Shown piece by piece: positions 31,388-41,400 of a DNA stretch of 64,000 nt. Made by a program: the position numbers and the translations under genes. The DNA comes from Microbacterium hydrocarbonoxydans (lineage in GTDB: Bacteria > Actinomycetota > Actinomycetes > Actinomycetales > Microbacteriaceae). The stretch lies in contig NZ_JAMBOY010000001.1 in the NCBI RefSeq assembly GCF_023715885.1, positions 372,001 through 436,000 on the forward strand, given 5' to 3'. Numbering within the stretch: position 1 is the first letter of the stretch; each line of letters begins with the position of its first letter. The notes below the pieces were generated by a model that was not told the DNA's origin, searched no databases, and saw only the letters and a program-made list of their open reading frames with translations.

Positions 31388-32728
31388 GTGGCTCAGACCC
31401 ATTCGGCCTTCATCCACTCCGTGGCGGAGCGCGTGCGCGCCCGCGCCGACGAGGCCACGGCGGCAATGTTCGAGCGCTGCTTCGAGAACACCCTCGGCAC
31501 CACGCTGCGGGAGATGCCCGACGGCACGCTGTTCATGCTCACCGGCGACATCCCCGCGATGTGGCTGCGTGACTCCACCGCGCAGCTCGGCCCCTACCTG
31601 CACTTCGCGGCCGAGGACCCGGCGATCAGCGACATGATCGCCGCCGTCTCACGGCGCCAGATCGACTACGTGCTGCTCGACCCCTACGCGAACGCCTTCA
31701 ACGCGGCCGCCGACGGCAGCGGACACCAGAGCGACCTCACCGAGCAGTCGCCGTGGGTGTGGGAACGCAAGTACGAGGTCGACTCGCTCTGCTACCCCGT
31801 GCAGCTCGCCCACGACCTGTGGACGCTGACCGGCCGCACCGACCACCTCGGCGAGCCTTTCGCCCGCGTGGCCCGCGCCATCATCGCGCTGTGGCGCACC
31901 GAGCAGGAGCACGAAGCCCGATCGACGTACCGCTTCCAACGGTTCGACTGCCCGTCGACCGACACCCTCGTGCGCGACGGCCGCGGCAGCGAGACCGCGC
32001 CGACCGGCATGACCTGGTCGGCGTTCCGCCCGAGCGACGACGCCTGCGAGTACGGCTACAACGTGCCGGGAAACATGTTCGCCGCCGTCGAGCTGCAGCA
32101 CATCGAGGCCATCGCCACGGCCGTTCTCGACGACCCCGCGCTCGCGGCGAGCGCCCGCGACCTCCGCACCGACATCGAGCGGGGCATCGCGCAGCACGCG
32201 GTCGTCGACACCCCCGACCACGGACCGGTGTACGCCTACGAGGTCGACGGCCGCGGCGGCATCCTGCTCCTCGACGACGCGAACGTGCCGAGCCTGCTCT
32301 CCCTGCCGCTGATCGGCTGGAGCGGAACCGACGACCCCCTCTACCTCTCGACCCGCTCCTGGATTCTCAGCGGCGCCAACCCGACCTTCGTCTCGGGCAC
32401 CCTCCCCTGGGGCGACGAGGCGCGCGGACTCGGCAGCCCGCACACCCCGGCCGGGCACATCTGGCCGATCGGACTCTGCATCGAAGCGCTCACCACCGAC
32501 GATCAGAGCGAGAAGCAGCGCATCCTGCGGCTGCTCCTCGAGACGGATGCCGGGACCGGCCTCATGCACGAGTCCTTCCTCGCCACCGATCCGTCGGTGT
32601 TCACGCGCGAGTGGTTCTCGTGGGCGAACGCGATGTTCTGCGAGCTGGTGCTCGACATCACAGGACTGCGCGCCCTGCGCCGTGAGCCCCTGCGGCACGA
32701 GCCCCTGACCGAGGCACGGCCGGCATGA
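31388..32728 (+). CDS. GH125 exo-alpha-1,6-mannosidase
   Basis: 446 residues from GTG 31388, with GAGGAG 4 nt before it. It shows the GH125 signatures TGDIPAMWLRDSTAQLGPY (52-70), WVWERKYEVDSLCYP, MTWSAFRPSDDACEYGYNVPGNMFA and LSGANPTFVSGT. GH125 enzymes are metal-independent inverting mannosidases that remove alpha-1,6-linked mannose from non-reducing ends. With no signal peptide it should work in the cytoplasm on imported manno-oligosaccharides. It is the first gene of the GntR-linked operon and overlaps the permease start (ATGA). Confidence 0.93.
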   Translation: MAQTHSAFIHSVAERVRARADEATAAMFERCFENTLGTTLREMPDGTLFMLTGDIPAMWLRDSTAQLGPYLHFAAEDPAISDMIAAVSRRQIDYVLLDPYANAFNAAADGSGHQSDLTEQSPWVWERKYEVDSLCYPVQLAHDLWTLTGRTDHLGEPFARVARAIIALWRTEQEHEARSTYRFQRFDCPSTDTLVRDGRGSETAPTGMTWSAFRPSDDACEYGYNVPGNMFAAVELQHIEAIATAVLDDPALAASARDLRTDIERGIAQHAVVDTPDHGPVYAYEVDGRGGILLLDDANVPSLLSLPLIGWSGTDDPLYLSTRSWILSGANPTFVSGTLPWGDEARGLGSPHTPAGHIWPIGLCIEALTTDDQSEKQRILRLLLETDAGTGLMHESFLATDPSVFTREWFSWANAMFCELVLDITGLRALRREPLRHEPLTEARPA

Positions 32729-33684
32729 GCGCGCAGATGACCGCGGAGCCGGCATCCGTCTCTCCGAAGACGCCGGCGGGCTCGGCCCGTCCCGCGAAGG
32801 CCCGCAAGCCGCGCAACCCCTCTGCGCGCCAGATGACCTGGAACGCCTGGCTGTTCCTGCTCGTGCCGGGTGTGCTGTTCGTCGTCTTCATGGCGCTGCC
32901 GATCGTCATGGCGCTCGTGCTGAGCTTCACCGACTACGCGATCGTCGGGGACTTCGAATGGCTCGGCCTCGAGAACTATCTGAACATCGCCGTCGATCCG
33001 TTCTTCTGGATCGCGCTGCGCAACACCGCCTACTACACGCTGCTCTACGTGCCAGCGGGGCTCATCGTCGCCCTCGGCACCGCCCTGCTGCTCAACCGCC
33101 GTCACCGCGCGGTGCGGCTGTTCCGCACCCTGTTCTACATCCCGGTCGTCGCCTCGACCGTCGCGACTGCCACCATCTGGTTCTGGATGCTGAACCCGCA
33201 GAGCGGTCTGCTCAACGTGGTGCTCAGCTGGTTCGGCATCGACGGCCCCGCGTGGCTGTACGAGTCGCAGTGGGCGATGATCGCGATCGTCATGATGAGC
33301 GTCTGGGCCGGCTTCGGCGCCAACATGATCATCTTCCTCGGCGGGCTGCAGGGCGTGCCGGGCGAGCTGTACGAGGCGGCGCGGCTCGACGGCGCGAACG
33401 CCTGGCAGCAATTCCGCTACGTCACTCTGCCGTCGCTCACCCGCACGACGTTCCTCGTGTCGACGCTGCTCATCATCGGCGCGTTCCAGGTGTTCGACCA
33501 GGCCTACGTGCTCACCAAGGGCGGGCCGGGCAACTCGACCGTCACGATGGTCTACTACATCTACAACAAGGGCTTCGGGGCGCTCGAGATGGGCTACGCC
33601 TCCGCCCTGTCGTTCGTGCTGTTCCTCATCATCCTCGTCTTCTCCCTGGTCAACGCCAGGCTCACGAACAGGAGGGACGCGTGA
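32725..33684 (+). CDS. Sugar ABC transporter permease (MalF/UgpA-like), mannan importer 1
   Basis: 319 residues, with a polar N-terminus (about 40 residues) and six membrane helices (WLFLLVPGVLFVVFMALPIVMALVLSF, and so on). The EAA loop is YEAARLDGANAWQQFRYVTLPSLTRTT. It forms the channel with the permease at 33684. It is translationally coupled to GH125 upstream and shares one base with the next start. No ATPase is encoded in the locus, so a shared MsiK-type ATPase is likely, as is usual for actinobacterial CUT1 importers. Confidence 0.92.
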   Translation: MSAQMTAEPASVSPKTPAGSARPAKARKPRNPSARQMTWNAWLFLLVPGVLFVVFMALPIVMALVLSFTDYAIVGDFEWLGLENYLNIAVDPFFWIALRNTAYYTLLYVPAGLIVALGTALLLNRRHRAVRLFRTLFYIPVVASTVATATIWFWMLNPQSGLLNVVLSWFGIDGPAWLYESQWAMIAIVMMSVWAGFGANMIIFLGGLQGVPGELYEAARLDGANAWQQFRYVTLPSLTRTTFLVSTLLIIGAFQVFDQAYVLTKGGPGNSTVTMVYYIYNKGFGALEMGYASALSFVLFLIILVFSLVNARLTNRRDA

Positions 33685-34637
33685 TGACGAACACCCTCAG
33701 CGGACCCCGTACCGTCGCCACCTCGATCGCCGCGGGCACCACGCTCGCCCCGATCCCGACCTCGCGGCGCAAGACCCCGCGGCAGCGTCTCGCCACGATC
33801 GGCTGGTACGTCGGCGTCATCCTCATCAGCGTCGTCACGGTCGCGCCGCTCGTCTGGACGATCTCGACGTCGCTGAAACCGGCCAGTGAGATCCTCTCCG
33901 GTGCCCTCAACCTCATCCCCGCGAATCCGACGATCGAGAACTACCTGCAGGTGTTCGAGGAGGTGCCGTTCGGGCGCTACTTCGTCAACTCGCTCGTTCT
34001 CGGTCTTGGCGGCGCGGCGACGAACATCTTCTTCGGCGCCCTCGGCGGATACGCGCTCGCGAAGCTGCGGTTCAAGGGCCGCGCGGCAGTGTTCGCCGTG
34101 TTCCTGTCGTCGCTCATGATCCCCGGCATCATCACGATGATCCCGTCGTTCCTCATCCTGCGCGGCATCCCGTTCGCCGGAGGCAACGACGTACTCGGCC
34201 AGGGCGGTCTCGGCCTCATCAACACCTACTGGGCCGTCATCATCCCGGGAGCCGCCGGCGCCTTCGCGGTGTTCTTCATGAAGCAGTTCTTCGAGACGCT
34301 GCCCGACGAGCTCGGCGAAGCCGCCCGCATCGACGGCGCGAGCGAGTTCCGCATCTTCACGGTCATCTACTTCCCGCTCGCCAAGGCCGGACTCGCCGTG
34401 CTCGGCATCATCAGCTTCCAGGCCGGCTGGAACAACTTCCTCTGGCCGCTGATCGTGCTCAACAGCCAGGACATGATGACCGTCCAGGTCGGCCTCGCGT
34501 CGTTCGTCAACAACTACGAGACCGCGTACGGCCCGCTCATGGCCGGAACCGTGATCGCCAGCCTTCCCGTGCTGCTCGTGTTCCTCTTCGCGCAGCGCTG
34601 GATCATCGAGGGCGTCGCGCACGTCGGCACCAAATAG
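33684..34637 (+). CDS. Sugar ABC transporter permease (MalG/UgpE-like), mannan importer 1
   Basis: 317 residues from ATG 33684, with GGAGGG 7 nt upstream; GTG 33681 is an alternative. It has six helices and the EAA loop LGEAARIDGASEFRIFTVIYFPLAKAGL. It ends QRWIIEGVAHVGTK, the usual end of MalG-type permeases. It partners the permease just upstream and the binding protein just downstream. Confidence 0.92.
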   Translation: MTNTLSGPRTVATSIAAGTTLAPIPTSRRKTPRQRLATIGWYVGVILISVVTVAPLVWTISTSLKPASEILSGALNLIPANPTIENYLQVFEEVPFGRYFVNSLVLGLGGAATNIFFGALGGYALAKLRFKGRAAVFAVFLSSLMIPGIITMIPSFLILRGIPFAGGNDVLGQGGLGLINTYWAVIIPGAAGAFAVFFMKQFFETLPDELGEAARIDGASEFRIFTVIYFPLAKAGLAVLGIISFQAGWNNFLWPLIVLNSQDMMTVQVGLASFVNNYETAYGPLMAGTVIASLPVLLVFLFAQRWIIEGVAHVGTK

Positions 34638-34683
34638 CCCCCTTCCCACCACCACAGCACCACCATCCACCGAGGAGAATTCG

Positions 34684-35937
34684 ATGAAGAAGAACCTGCG
34701 CGCCCTGGCCGTCATCGCCACGGCCACCCTGGCCGTCACCGTTGCCGGCTGCGCGTCCGGAGACTCCGGCGGCGGCAGCGCCGACGGCCCCGAACCCGTC
34801 GTGATGTGGGGATCCTGGTCGGGCGACCAGGTCGATCAGCTCGAGGAGCAGGCAGCGCGATTCAACGAGTCGCAGGACGAGTACGAGGTCTCGTACGTCC
34901 CGCAGGAACTCGTCGAGGAGAAGCTGCTCACCTCCCTCGCCGGCGGCCAGGTGCCCGACGTAGTGCTCTGGGACCGCTATCAGACCTCGCTCTACGCCCC
35001 GAAGGGCGCGCTCGCCCCGATCGACGAGTTCGTGAAGGAGGATGCCGTCGACACGAGCATCTTCTACGAGCCCGCCCTCGGCGAGATGGAGGTCGACGGA
35101 GAGCTCTACGGTCTGCCGCTGCTCGTCGACAACCGGTCGCTGCTCTTCAACCAGACCCTGCTGGACGATGCCGGCGTCACGCCGCCAACGAACTGGGACG
35201 AACTGAAGACCGCCGCCGAGGCGCTCACGGTCAAGGACGGGAACAAGCTCACCCAGGCGGGGCTCGACCTCAGCGACCCCGGACTGTTCAACATGTACCT
35301 CGCGCAGGCCGGCGGTCAGCTACTGAACGACGACGAGACCAAGACCGCGTTCAACAGCCCCGAGGGCCTCGAGGTGCTGAAGTTCTGGCAGAGCCTGCTC
35401 GACGCCGACGTGTACGAGCAGGGCTTCGGCGACACCGGCGACTCCTTCGCCGAGAGCAAGACCGCCATGAAGCTCGACGGGCCGTGGGCGCTGTCGACGC
35501 TCGACCAGGTCGACGGGCTCGAGTACGGCGTCGTGCAGCCGCCGGCCGGCCCGAACGGCGGCAAGGGCGCCTACATGGGCGGCTTCGGACTCGTCATCCC
35601 CGAGGGCGCGAAGAACGCCGAGGGCGCGTGGGAGTTCATGAAGTGGTGGACGACCGAACCCGAGAACGGTGTGGCCTTCGGCGAGATCGCCGGGTGGATC
35701 CCCGCCAACATCGAGGCCGCGAACGACCCCTACTTCACCGAGGACGAGCACTACGCCGCCTTCATCGAGGCCATGAACTACGCGCAGACCCGCCCGAACG
35801 TGCAGGGCTTCTCCGACGTCGAGGGCAAGGCTCTCGTGCCGGCGCTCGAGCGCTTCCTCTCCGGCGAGATCTCGGCGGAGCAGGCACTCAAGGAGGCACA
35901 GGAACAGGGCGACCAGATCCTCGCGCAGAACCGCTGA
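34684..35937 (+). CDS. Sugar ABC transporter substrate-binding lipoprotein, mannan importer 1
   Basis: 417 residues with GAGGAG before ATG 34684. The lipobox VAGC places the lipidated Cys at 23, followed by a serine/glycine linker. The SBP_bac_1 body includes VMWGSWSGDQVDQLEEQAARFN, LPLLVDNRSLLFNQTLLDDAGVTPPTNWDEL and MKLDGPWALSTL. It should bind a manno-oligosaccharide outside the membrane. A long hairpin follows the gene, which may stabilise this part of the message relative to the downstream GH76 gene. Confidence 0.92.
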   Translation: MKKNLRALAVIATATLAVTVAGCASGDSGGGSADGPEPVVMWGSWSGDQVDQLEEQAARFNESQDEYEVSYVPQELVEEKLLTSLAGGQVPDVVLWDRYQTSLYAPKGALAPIDEFVKEDAVDTSIFYEPALGEMEVDGELYGLPLLVDNRSLLFNQTLLDDAGVTPPTNWDELKTAAEALTVKDGNKLTQAGLDLSDPGLFNMYLAQAGGQLLNDDETKTAFNSPEGLEVLKFWQSLLDADVYEQGFGDTGDSFAESKTAMKLDGPWALSTLDQVDGLEYGVVQPPAGPNGGKGAYMGGFGLVIPEGAKNAEGAWEFMKWWTTEPENGVAFGEIAGWIPANIEAANDPYFTEDEHYAAFIEAMNYAQTRPNVQGFSDVEGKALVPALERFLSGEISAEQALKEAQEQGDQILAQNR

Positions 35938-35952
35938 CCGGACTCCCCCGGC

Positions 35953-36013
35953 TTTCGAATCGCGCACTGTGCAGCCTCGGCGGCGTGCCGGTTGCCCGGT
36001 GCGCGATTCGAAA
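35953..36013 (+). other. Long intercistronic inverted repeat between binding protein and GH76 genes
   Basis: Perfect 15-bp arms (35953-35967 with 35999-36013, TTTCGAATCGCGCAC and its complement) enclosing 31 nt. The position just after a binding-protein gene fits an mRNA-stabilising or partial-termination hairpin that lets the binding protein be made in excess. Confidence 0.65.
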
Positions 36014-36033
36014 CCCCCAGACGAGAAGGACAC

Positions 36034-37137
36034 ATGAACGACACCTCCTGGTCGGCGCGAGCCGACATCGCCCAGCACAGCATCGACCACTGGTTCGGTG
36101 CCGACGGCATCCAGTTCCTCGCGAACAGCCACCCGCACGACCGCGGCAACACCGAGGTCTTCAACTACTGGTGGCTCGCCCACGTGATCGACGCCCGCGT
36201 CGACGCCGGACTGCGCACCGGGGACCGGGAATGGATGGACCGCGCGATCGCCGCCCGCGACAACATCGTCGAGCGCAACGGCGGCCAGCTGTTCAACGAC
36301 TACTTCGACGACATGCTGTGGTTCGCGCTCGCGCTGGAGCGCGTACACCGCGCGACCGGCGAGCAGCGGTTCCTCGACGAGGCGATCGCGATCTGGGACC
36401 ACGTCATCGCGGAGGGCTGGAACGACACCCTCGGCGAGAGTCTGGCCTGGCGCGAGCAGCAGCTGTACTACAAGAACACGCCCGCGAACGGACCGCTCGT
36501 CATCCTCGGCGTCCGGCTCAGCCGCCTCGACGACTCCCGCGACTATCTCGGCTACGCGCGGCGGGCGTTCGACTGGCTGACGGCGAACCTCGTCGGCGCG
36601 GACGGATTCGTCGAAGACGGCGTCAACCGGGAGCAGGACGGCCGGGTCGACACGCAGTGGCGGTTCACCTACAACCAGGGCCTGTACGTCGGCGCCGCGG
36701 TCGAGCTGCACGCCGCCACCGGCGACCGCGCCTATCTCGATCGGGCCGTGCAGACGGCGATGACCGCGGTGCGCGAGCTCAGCGACGGGACCGTCTTCCC
36801 CGACGAGGGCGACGGCGGTGACGAGGGATTGTTCAAGGGCGTGTTCTACCGCTACCTCGGCGAACTTCTCGCGGCGCTCGCTGATGACGACGAGTATGCC
36901 GACGAGAAGGCTGCGCTCGAGAGCTTCCTCCGCTCGGGCACCGACGCCCTGTGGGCCAACGGCCTCGTCGACGGGCACCTGCGCCCGGGCAACGACTGGT
37001 CGAAGCCGCCGGTCGAGTGGATCCCGTACTCGACGCTGCTCAGTGCGGTGTTCGCGGTCGAGCAGCGGGCGCGTCTTGAGGCACGGGATGCCGGGGCGGA
37101 TGCCGCGACGACGGCGTCCGTGGGGGTCGCCGGCTGA
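36034..37137 (+). CDS. GH76-family alpha-1,6-mannanase-like enzyme, cytoplasmic
   Basis: 367 residues from ATG 36034, with GAAGGA upstream. It has FNDYFDDMLWFALALERV, where D92-D93 is the catalytic Asp pair of GH76, plus REQQLYYKNTPANGPLVILGVRL, FTYNQGLYVGAAVEL and HLRPGNDW, all typical of the (alpha/alpha)6 barrel of GH76. GH76 enzymes cut the alpha-1,6-mannan backbone. No signal peptide is present, so it probably trims imported fragments inside the cell, unlike the secreted GH76 at 48729. It is the last gene of the operon. Confidence 0.9.
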   Translation: MNDTSWSARADIAQHSIDHWFGADGIQFLANSHPHDRGNTEVFNYWWLAHVIDARVDAGLRTGDREWMDRAIAARDNIVERNGGQLFNDYFDDMLWFALALERVHRATGEQRFLDEAIAIWDHVIAEGWNDTLGESLAWREQQLYYKNTPANGPLVILGVRLSRLDDSRDYLGYARRAFDWLTANLVGADGFVEDGVNREQDGRVDTQWRFTYNQGLYVGAAVELHAATGDRAYLDRAVQTAMTAVRELSDGTVFPDEGDGGDEGLFKGVFYRYLGELLAALADDDEYADEKAALESFLRSGTDALWANGLVDGHLRPGNDWSKPPVEWIPYSTLLSAVFAVEQRARLEARDAGADAATTASVGVAG

Positions 37138-37163
37138 CGGCATCCTCGCCCCGCCCCTTCGGT

Positions 37164-37210
37164 TGGCACCTCCTGTAGGAATTCCTCGCGAACTCCTACA
37201 GGAGGTGCCA
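37164..37210. repeat. Repeat family 2 hairpin, bidirectional terminator between convergent operons
   Basis: Perfect 17-bp arms (37164-37180 and 37194-37210, TGGCACCTCCTGTAGGA and complement) with a 13-nt loop. A related, less perfect copy is at 59772-59826, also between convergent genes. Confidence 0.75.
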
Positions 37211-37247
37211 CGTCGCGTGAGGGGGAGCGGCGCGCGGGCAGGCGGGG

Positions 37248-38357
37248 TCAGCGCCGCGGCGCGGTCGACGACGCTCCGACCACCAGCTCGACCGGCAGCA
37301 CGACCTTCTCGATCTCGCTCGGGGCGGCGATGTGACGCCGCACGGACTCCACGCCCTTCTCGCCCAGCTGACGCTGCTGCTGACGGATGTGCGTGTACCG
37401 GAACAGGCGGGTGTCGAAGAAGGCGTCGGGGTGGTCGAAGCACACGATCGAGATGTCGGCTGGCACCTCGCGGCCCAGACGGTCGCAAGCCTCGCGCAGC
37501 ATCAGCGCGATGTTGTACTCGCCGACCACGTATCCCGTGATGTCGGGATGCTGCTCGACGAACTCGACCAGGCGGGCGATATCGTGCTCGGTGGTCTCGG
37601 AGCTGCCGGGCACCGTCGACCCGATGGTGCGCAGCTCCGCCCGGTTCTCGAGCGGGAGGTGGTTCATCGCGTGCGCGTGGATGTAGCCGTTTCGGCGGTC
37701 GTCGCTCGATGACACGTGACTCGCCGAGCTGATGAAGCCGATCGTCTGATGGCCGAGCTCGAGCAGGTGCTCGGTGGCCGCGCGTCCGCCGGCGAGGTTG
37801 TCGGAGCACACGGCCGACACGGGGATGCCGTCGAACAGCCGGTCGAGGATCACGACGGGGAACTTCCTCGCGACGAGTTCGAGCGCGGCCGGCGGGATGT
37901 ACTCCGACGAGCTCGGCAGCAGGAGCAGTCCCTCGACGCCGGCGTCCACGAGCGCGCGGATGCAGGCGTCCTCCTCGGCGAGGTCGCCGCCCGAGCGCTT
38001 GATCACGATGTGAGTGTCGGCTCCGGCGGCGGCGAGGATGCCCTCGATCACCTTGTTGCCGAAGGTGTCGTCGAAGCTCGTGATGACGCAGCCGATGAGC
38101 GACGGCCCGCCGTCGGACTCCCCCGCGACGCGGGCGTTGGATGCCGTCGGCGTCGCGCTCGTGACGACCGTGCCGATGCGCGGACGACGCATGATCATGC
38201 CGTCGGTGCGGAGCAGGTCGAGCGCCCGCTTGACCGTGATGGGGCTGACCTCGAACTGCTTCGACAGCTCCGCCTCGGTGGGGAGCTTGTCACCGACCGT
38301 GTAGATGCCCTGCGCGATGGAGTCGCGCAGGGCTTCGTAGACCCGCTTGTAGAGCAC
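37248..38357 (-). CDS. GntR-family regulator with LacI-type sensor domain
   Basis: 369 residues from GTG 38357 with GAGGGGG upstream. The N-terminal GntR winged helix is LYKRVYEALRDSIAQGIYTVGDKLPTEAELSKQFEVSPITVKRALDLLRTDGMI (about 2-55). The rest is a periplasmic-binding-like sugar sensor (LAGGRAATEHLLELGHQTIGFIS, YVVGEYNIALMLREACDRLGREVPADISIVCFDHPD). This is the AraR/mannan-type hybrid seen in other carbohydrate operons. An AT-rich element upstream shares TAAATATAA with the operator before GH125, so it likely represses both and responds to an imported mannoside. Confidence 0.9.
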   Translation of the reverse strand: MLYKRVYEALRDSIAQGIYTVGDKLPTEAELSKQFEVSPITVKRALDLLRTDGMIMRRPRIGTVVTSATPTASNARVAGESDGGPSLIGCVITSFDDTFGNKVIEGILAAAGADTHIVIKRSGGDLAEEDACIRALVDAGVEGLLLLPSSSEYIPPAALELVARKFPVVILDRLFDGIPVSAVCSDNLAGGRAATEHLLELGHQTIGFISSASHVSSSDDRRNGYIHAHAMNHLPLENRAELRTIGSTVPGSSETTEHDIARLVEFVEQHPDITGYVVGEYNIALMLREACDRLGREVPADISIVCFDHPDAFFDTRLFRYTHIRQQQRQLGEKGVESVRRHIAAPSEIEKVVLPVELVVGASSTAPRR

Positions 38358-38375
38358 GGCGCCCCCTCACCCGAA

Positions 38376-38393
38376 TAGTTATATTTAATCTAC
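38376..38393. promoter_or_regulatory. AT-rich element before the GntR-type regulator gene
   Basis: Read on the minus strand it includes ATTAAATATAACTA, sharing TAAATATAA with the palindrome at 31293-31308. It is the probable promoter and autoregulatory site of the regulator. Confidence 0.5.
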
Positions 38394-38417
38394 AGGGTGA
38401 GAGAGCGTCGCGCGGAC

Positions 38418-41400
38418 TCAGCGGCCCTGGGTCCGCATCTCCACGGCTGTCGTCTCGAACGGCGCCAGCTCCAGCGTCACCGCGCCACCGTCGACCGTGA
38501 GGTCGCCGGCCGGGTCGCCGAGGAGAGTCGTGCGGCGCGTGGCATCCGTCCCGGCGAGCGTGATGCGTACCCGTGTCGGCTCGTCGGCGAACGATTGCAG
38601 ACGCACCCGCGACCATCCCGGTTCCTCGGCCGCGCCGACGCCGATCACCGCGACGCGGTCGTCGTCGAGGCGCAGGAAAGAGGCCGCCGGCTCGGCAGCG
38701 CCTCGCCCGGCAGCGGCGATAGCGAGCAGCGGCTTGGCGACCGCGGATGCCGTCGACACGGCCAGTGCTTCGACGCTCTGCGATTCCGCGGCGCGCACGC
38801 CGATCGCGTAGGAGAACGTCGCCGTGAACCCCTGCTCGATCGGAAAGTTCGTGTCCCAGACGTTGTTGTGGAACCACGAGATCACCGTCGACGGTTCATC
38901 CGGCGACGTGCTGGCGGGGAACGGCGAGTACGGCAACGCGATAGAACCGGTCTGCACGAGCGGTGCATCCTTCGTGGCCCAGGCGATCGCGTCGGCGCCG
39001 TCGGCGACCGTGACCCAGTTGCGGATGGCACGCATGTGCTGCGGTGCTCCCGGGATGTGCGTGATGCCGTCGCCGGTCACCCCTCCGGAGACCTCGAGCC
39101 GAACCGTGGGATCGACCGCGGCGAACGGGAACACGAAGTACCCGCTCTCCTTGACCCGCGTGACGGGCTTGCTGACGCGGTTCTCGATCAGCAGCGTCGG
39201 GTCGCCGTGCCGCAGTCGCAGCGTGACGCGCACCGCGTCCACGCCGTCGGCGGGGAACTCGTACACGAGCCGCTGCTCGACCGCGTCGTCCACGCGCTCC
39301 ACGACGACGGCCGACCGGCCGACGGTTCGCGAGGCCAGCAGCTCGAGCCGCGGCGACACCGAGAGCTTGTTCGCGAGGTGATTCACCCCGGCGCCCGAGC
39401 TGCCGTAGGTGTCGTACACGTAGCCGTTGAACCCGGTGAAAGAGTCGCCGTTCACCCACTCTCGGCCTGTGGACTTCTCGACCAGCGAGCGGATCACCGA
39501 CCGCCGGTCGTCGACCTCGACCCGGATGTGCTCGTTCTCGAGCACGAGGATGTCCTCCCGGCGTCCGGTCTGCAGCGGATGTTCGGTGGCCGCCGCCGCC
39601 GGATCGTCCGCGGCCACGAGATCGAACCGCACCCACCCGACCCCTGGTGCGTCGGCGACCGGGAAGGTGATCCACCGGCCCGACTCGCGGTGCAGCGAGT
39701 TGCCCTGATCTTCGAGGGTGTGGGGCACGACGTCACCCGATCGTGCATCCACGACCGAGAAGTGCTCATCGAGCCCGACCTGCGACTCCTTCACGAGCAC
39801 CCGCGCGGTGGTCGTCCGGGCGTGACCCGCGACGTTCACGACGACGTAGCTCGCCAGGGCATCCGCCGCCGGGGCGACGGCCTGCCCGAGGTGGTGGAGC
39901 GCCAGTTCGGTCGCGTCGACCGTGCGCTGATGGGCGGCGATGGCATGCCCGACCTTCCACTGCCACTGCCGCTCCCCTGAGTCGTACCCCTCGTCGCCGT
40001 GGGTCCAGGAGTTGCTGGCTCCCCAGGTGTGCTCGTTGAACATCGAGATCGCCTCGTACGCCGCACGGGCGTCGGCTCCCTCGGAGGCGACCGGGTCGCC
40101 GCCGCTCCACCGGGACAGCTGCGAGATCGAGCGCGCGACGGGTGCGCCTACCTGTGCCTCGCGGGCGAGGGCGAGGGGAACCGCGCCCGACCCGACACCC
40201 TCGACCCACCAGTCCCCCCAGTCACCCTCGAAGGTCACGAGCTCGTCGCCGTAGCGGGCCTCCGCATCTTCGAAGAAGTCCTCGTTGCGCGAGACCCTCA
40301 GGCGCGGGTACTCCCAGGTCTCGTTCCACTGCCGCACCTGCTCCGAGAGGTGAAGGCGAGCGGGGCCGTTGTCGCCCATGAAGCCCTGCGTGCGCACATG
40401 CAGGACGTCCCACGGATACAGCTGACGGCCGGGGTCCTCCTCGCCGTGCGCACCGAACACACCCGGGGGGAACGGATAGCCCTTCGTCGACAGCGCCGTG
40501 AGGTAAGCCGAGAACACGGTCTCGAGGGTCTCGAACGACTCGGTGAATCCGACCATCGGGCCCTCGATGTATGCGAGCCCGTGCGGGCTGTCGGTCATCC
40601 ACACGAGCACCGACTTGCCGGCCGGCGACTTCCAGCGGAACATCCGGGGGTTGTCCAGTCCGCCGTTGCGATGCGGCTCGGATCGACCGGCCCAGTTGTG
40701 CGCGACGGCGAGATACCGCACCCCGAGGTCGGCGAGGGCGTCGGGGAGCCCGGCGACCTGGCCGGGAACGTCGGTCTGCATCGCGCTCCGGAACGAGATG
40801 CCGTACTGGTCGCGGATCCGACGCGCCGAGGCGAGCAGTTCGTGCAGCTCGTCGGTCGAGCACGTGTCGGTGTGCAGGTTGTACGGCATCGCGCTCAGCC
40901 CGATCGATCCCTCCTTCACGAGGCGCACGAGCTCGTCGATCTCGGTAGGAGTGCGATGGCGCTCCCAGTCGTCGAAGGACCACAGCGCCTCCGCGTTCCA
41001 GCGGAAGCGCGATTCCTCCGGCCAGTCCGCGGTGCGACCGATCAGCTCCACCGCCGAATCGAGGTACGACCGCTGATTCGCGATCACCGCGGCCTGCGGG
41101 TCGGTGTATCCGAAGTCGAAGTGGGAGTGATGCACGACGTGCACGCTCCAGGGACGGACGCCGTCGAGCCGCACGGGGATCGACTCCTCCCCGAGATCGG
41201 GCACGCGCACCACCACATCGACGGGGTCGGCGGATGCCGGCACCAGCACGCGCACCGAACCCACGGGAGCGGTCGCCCGTTCGAGCCCGAGCGGCCGGCC
41301 CTCGGCATCGACGATCTGCACATCGAGCGCATCGGCGTCGGCGGCGCGGTCACCTTCGATCACCACCCGCACGCTGCGAGCGCTCTGCCCTCCCGCCTGC

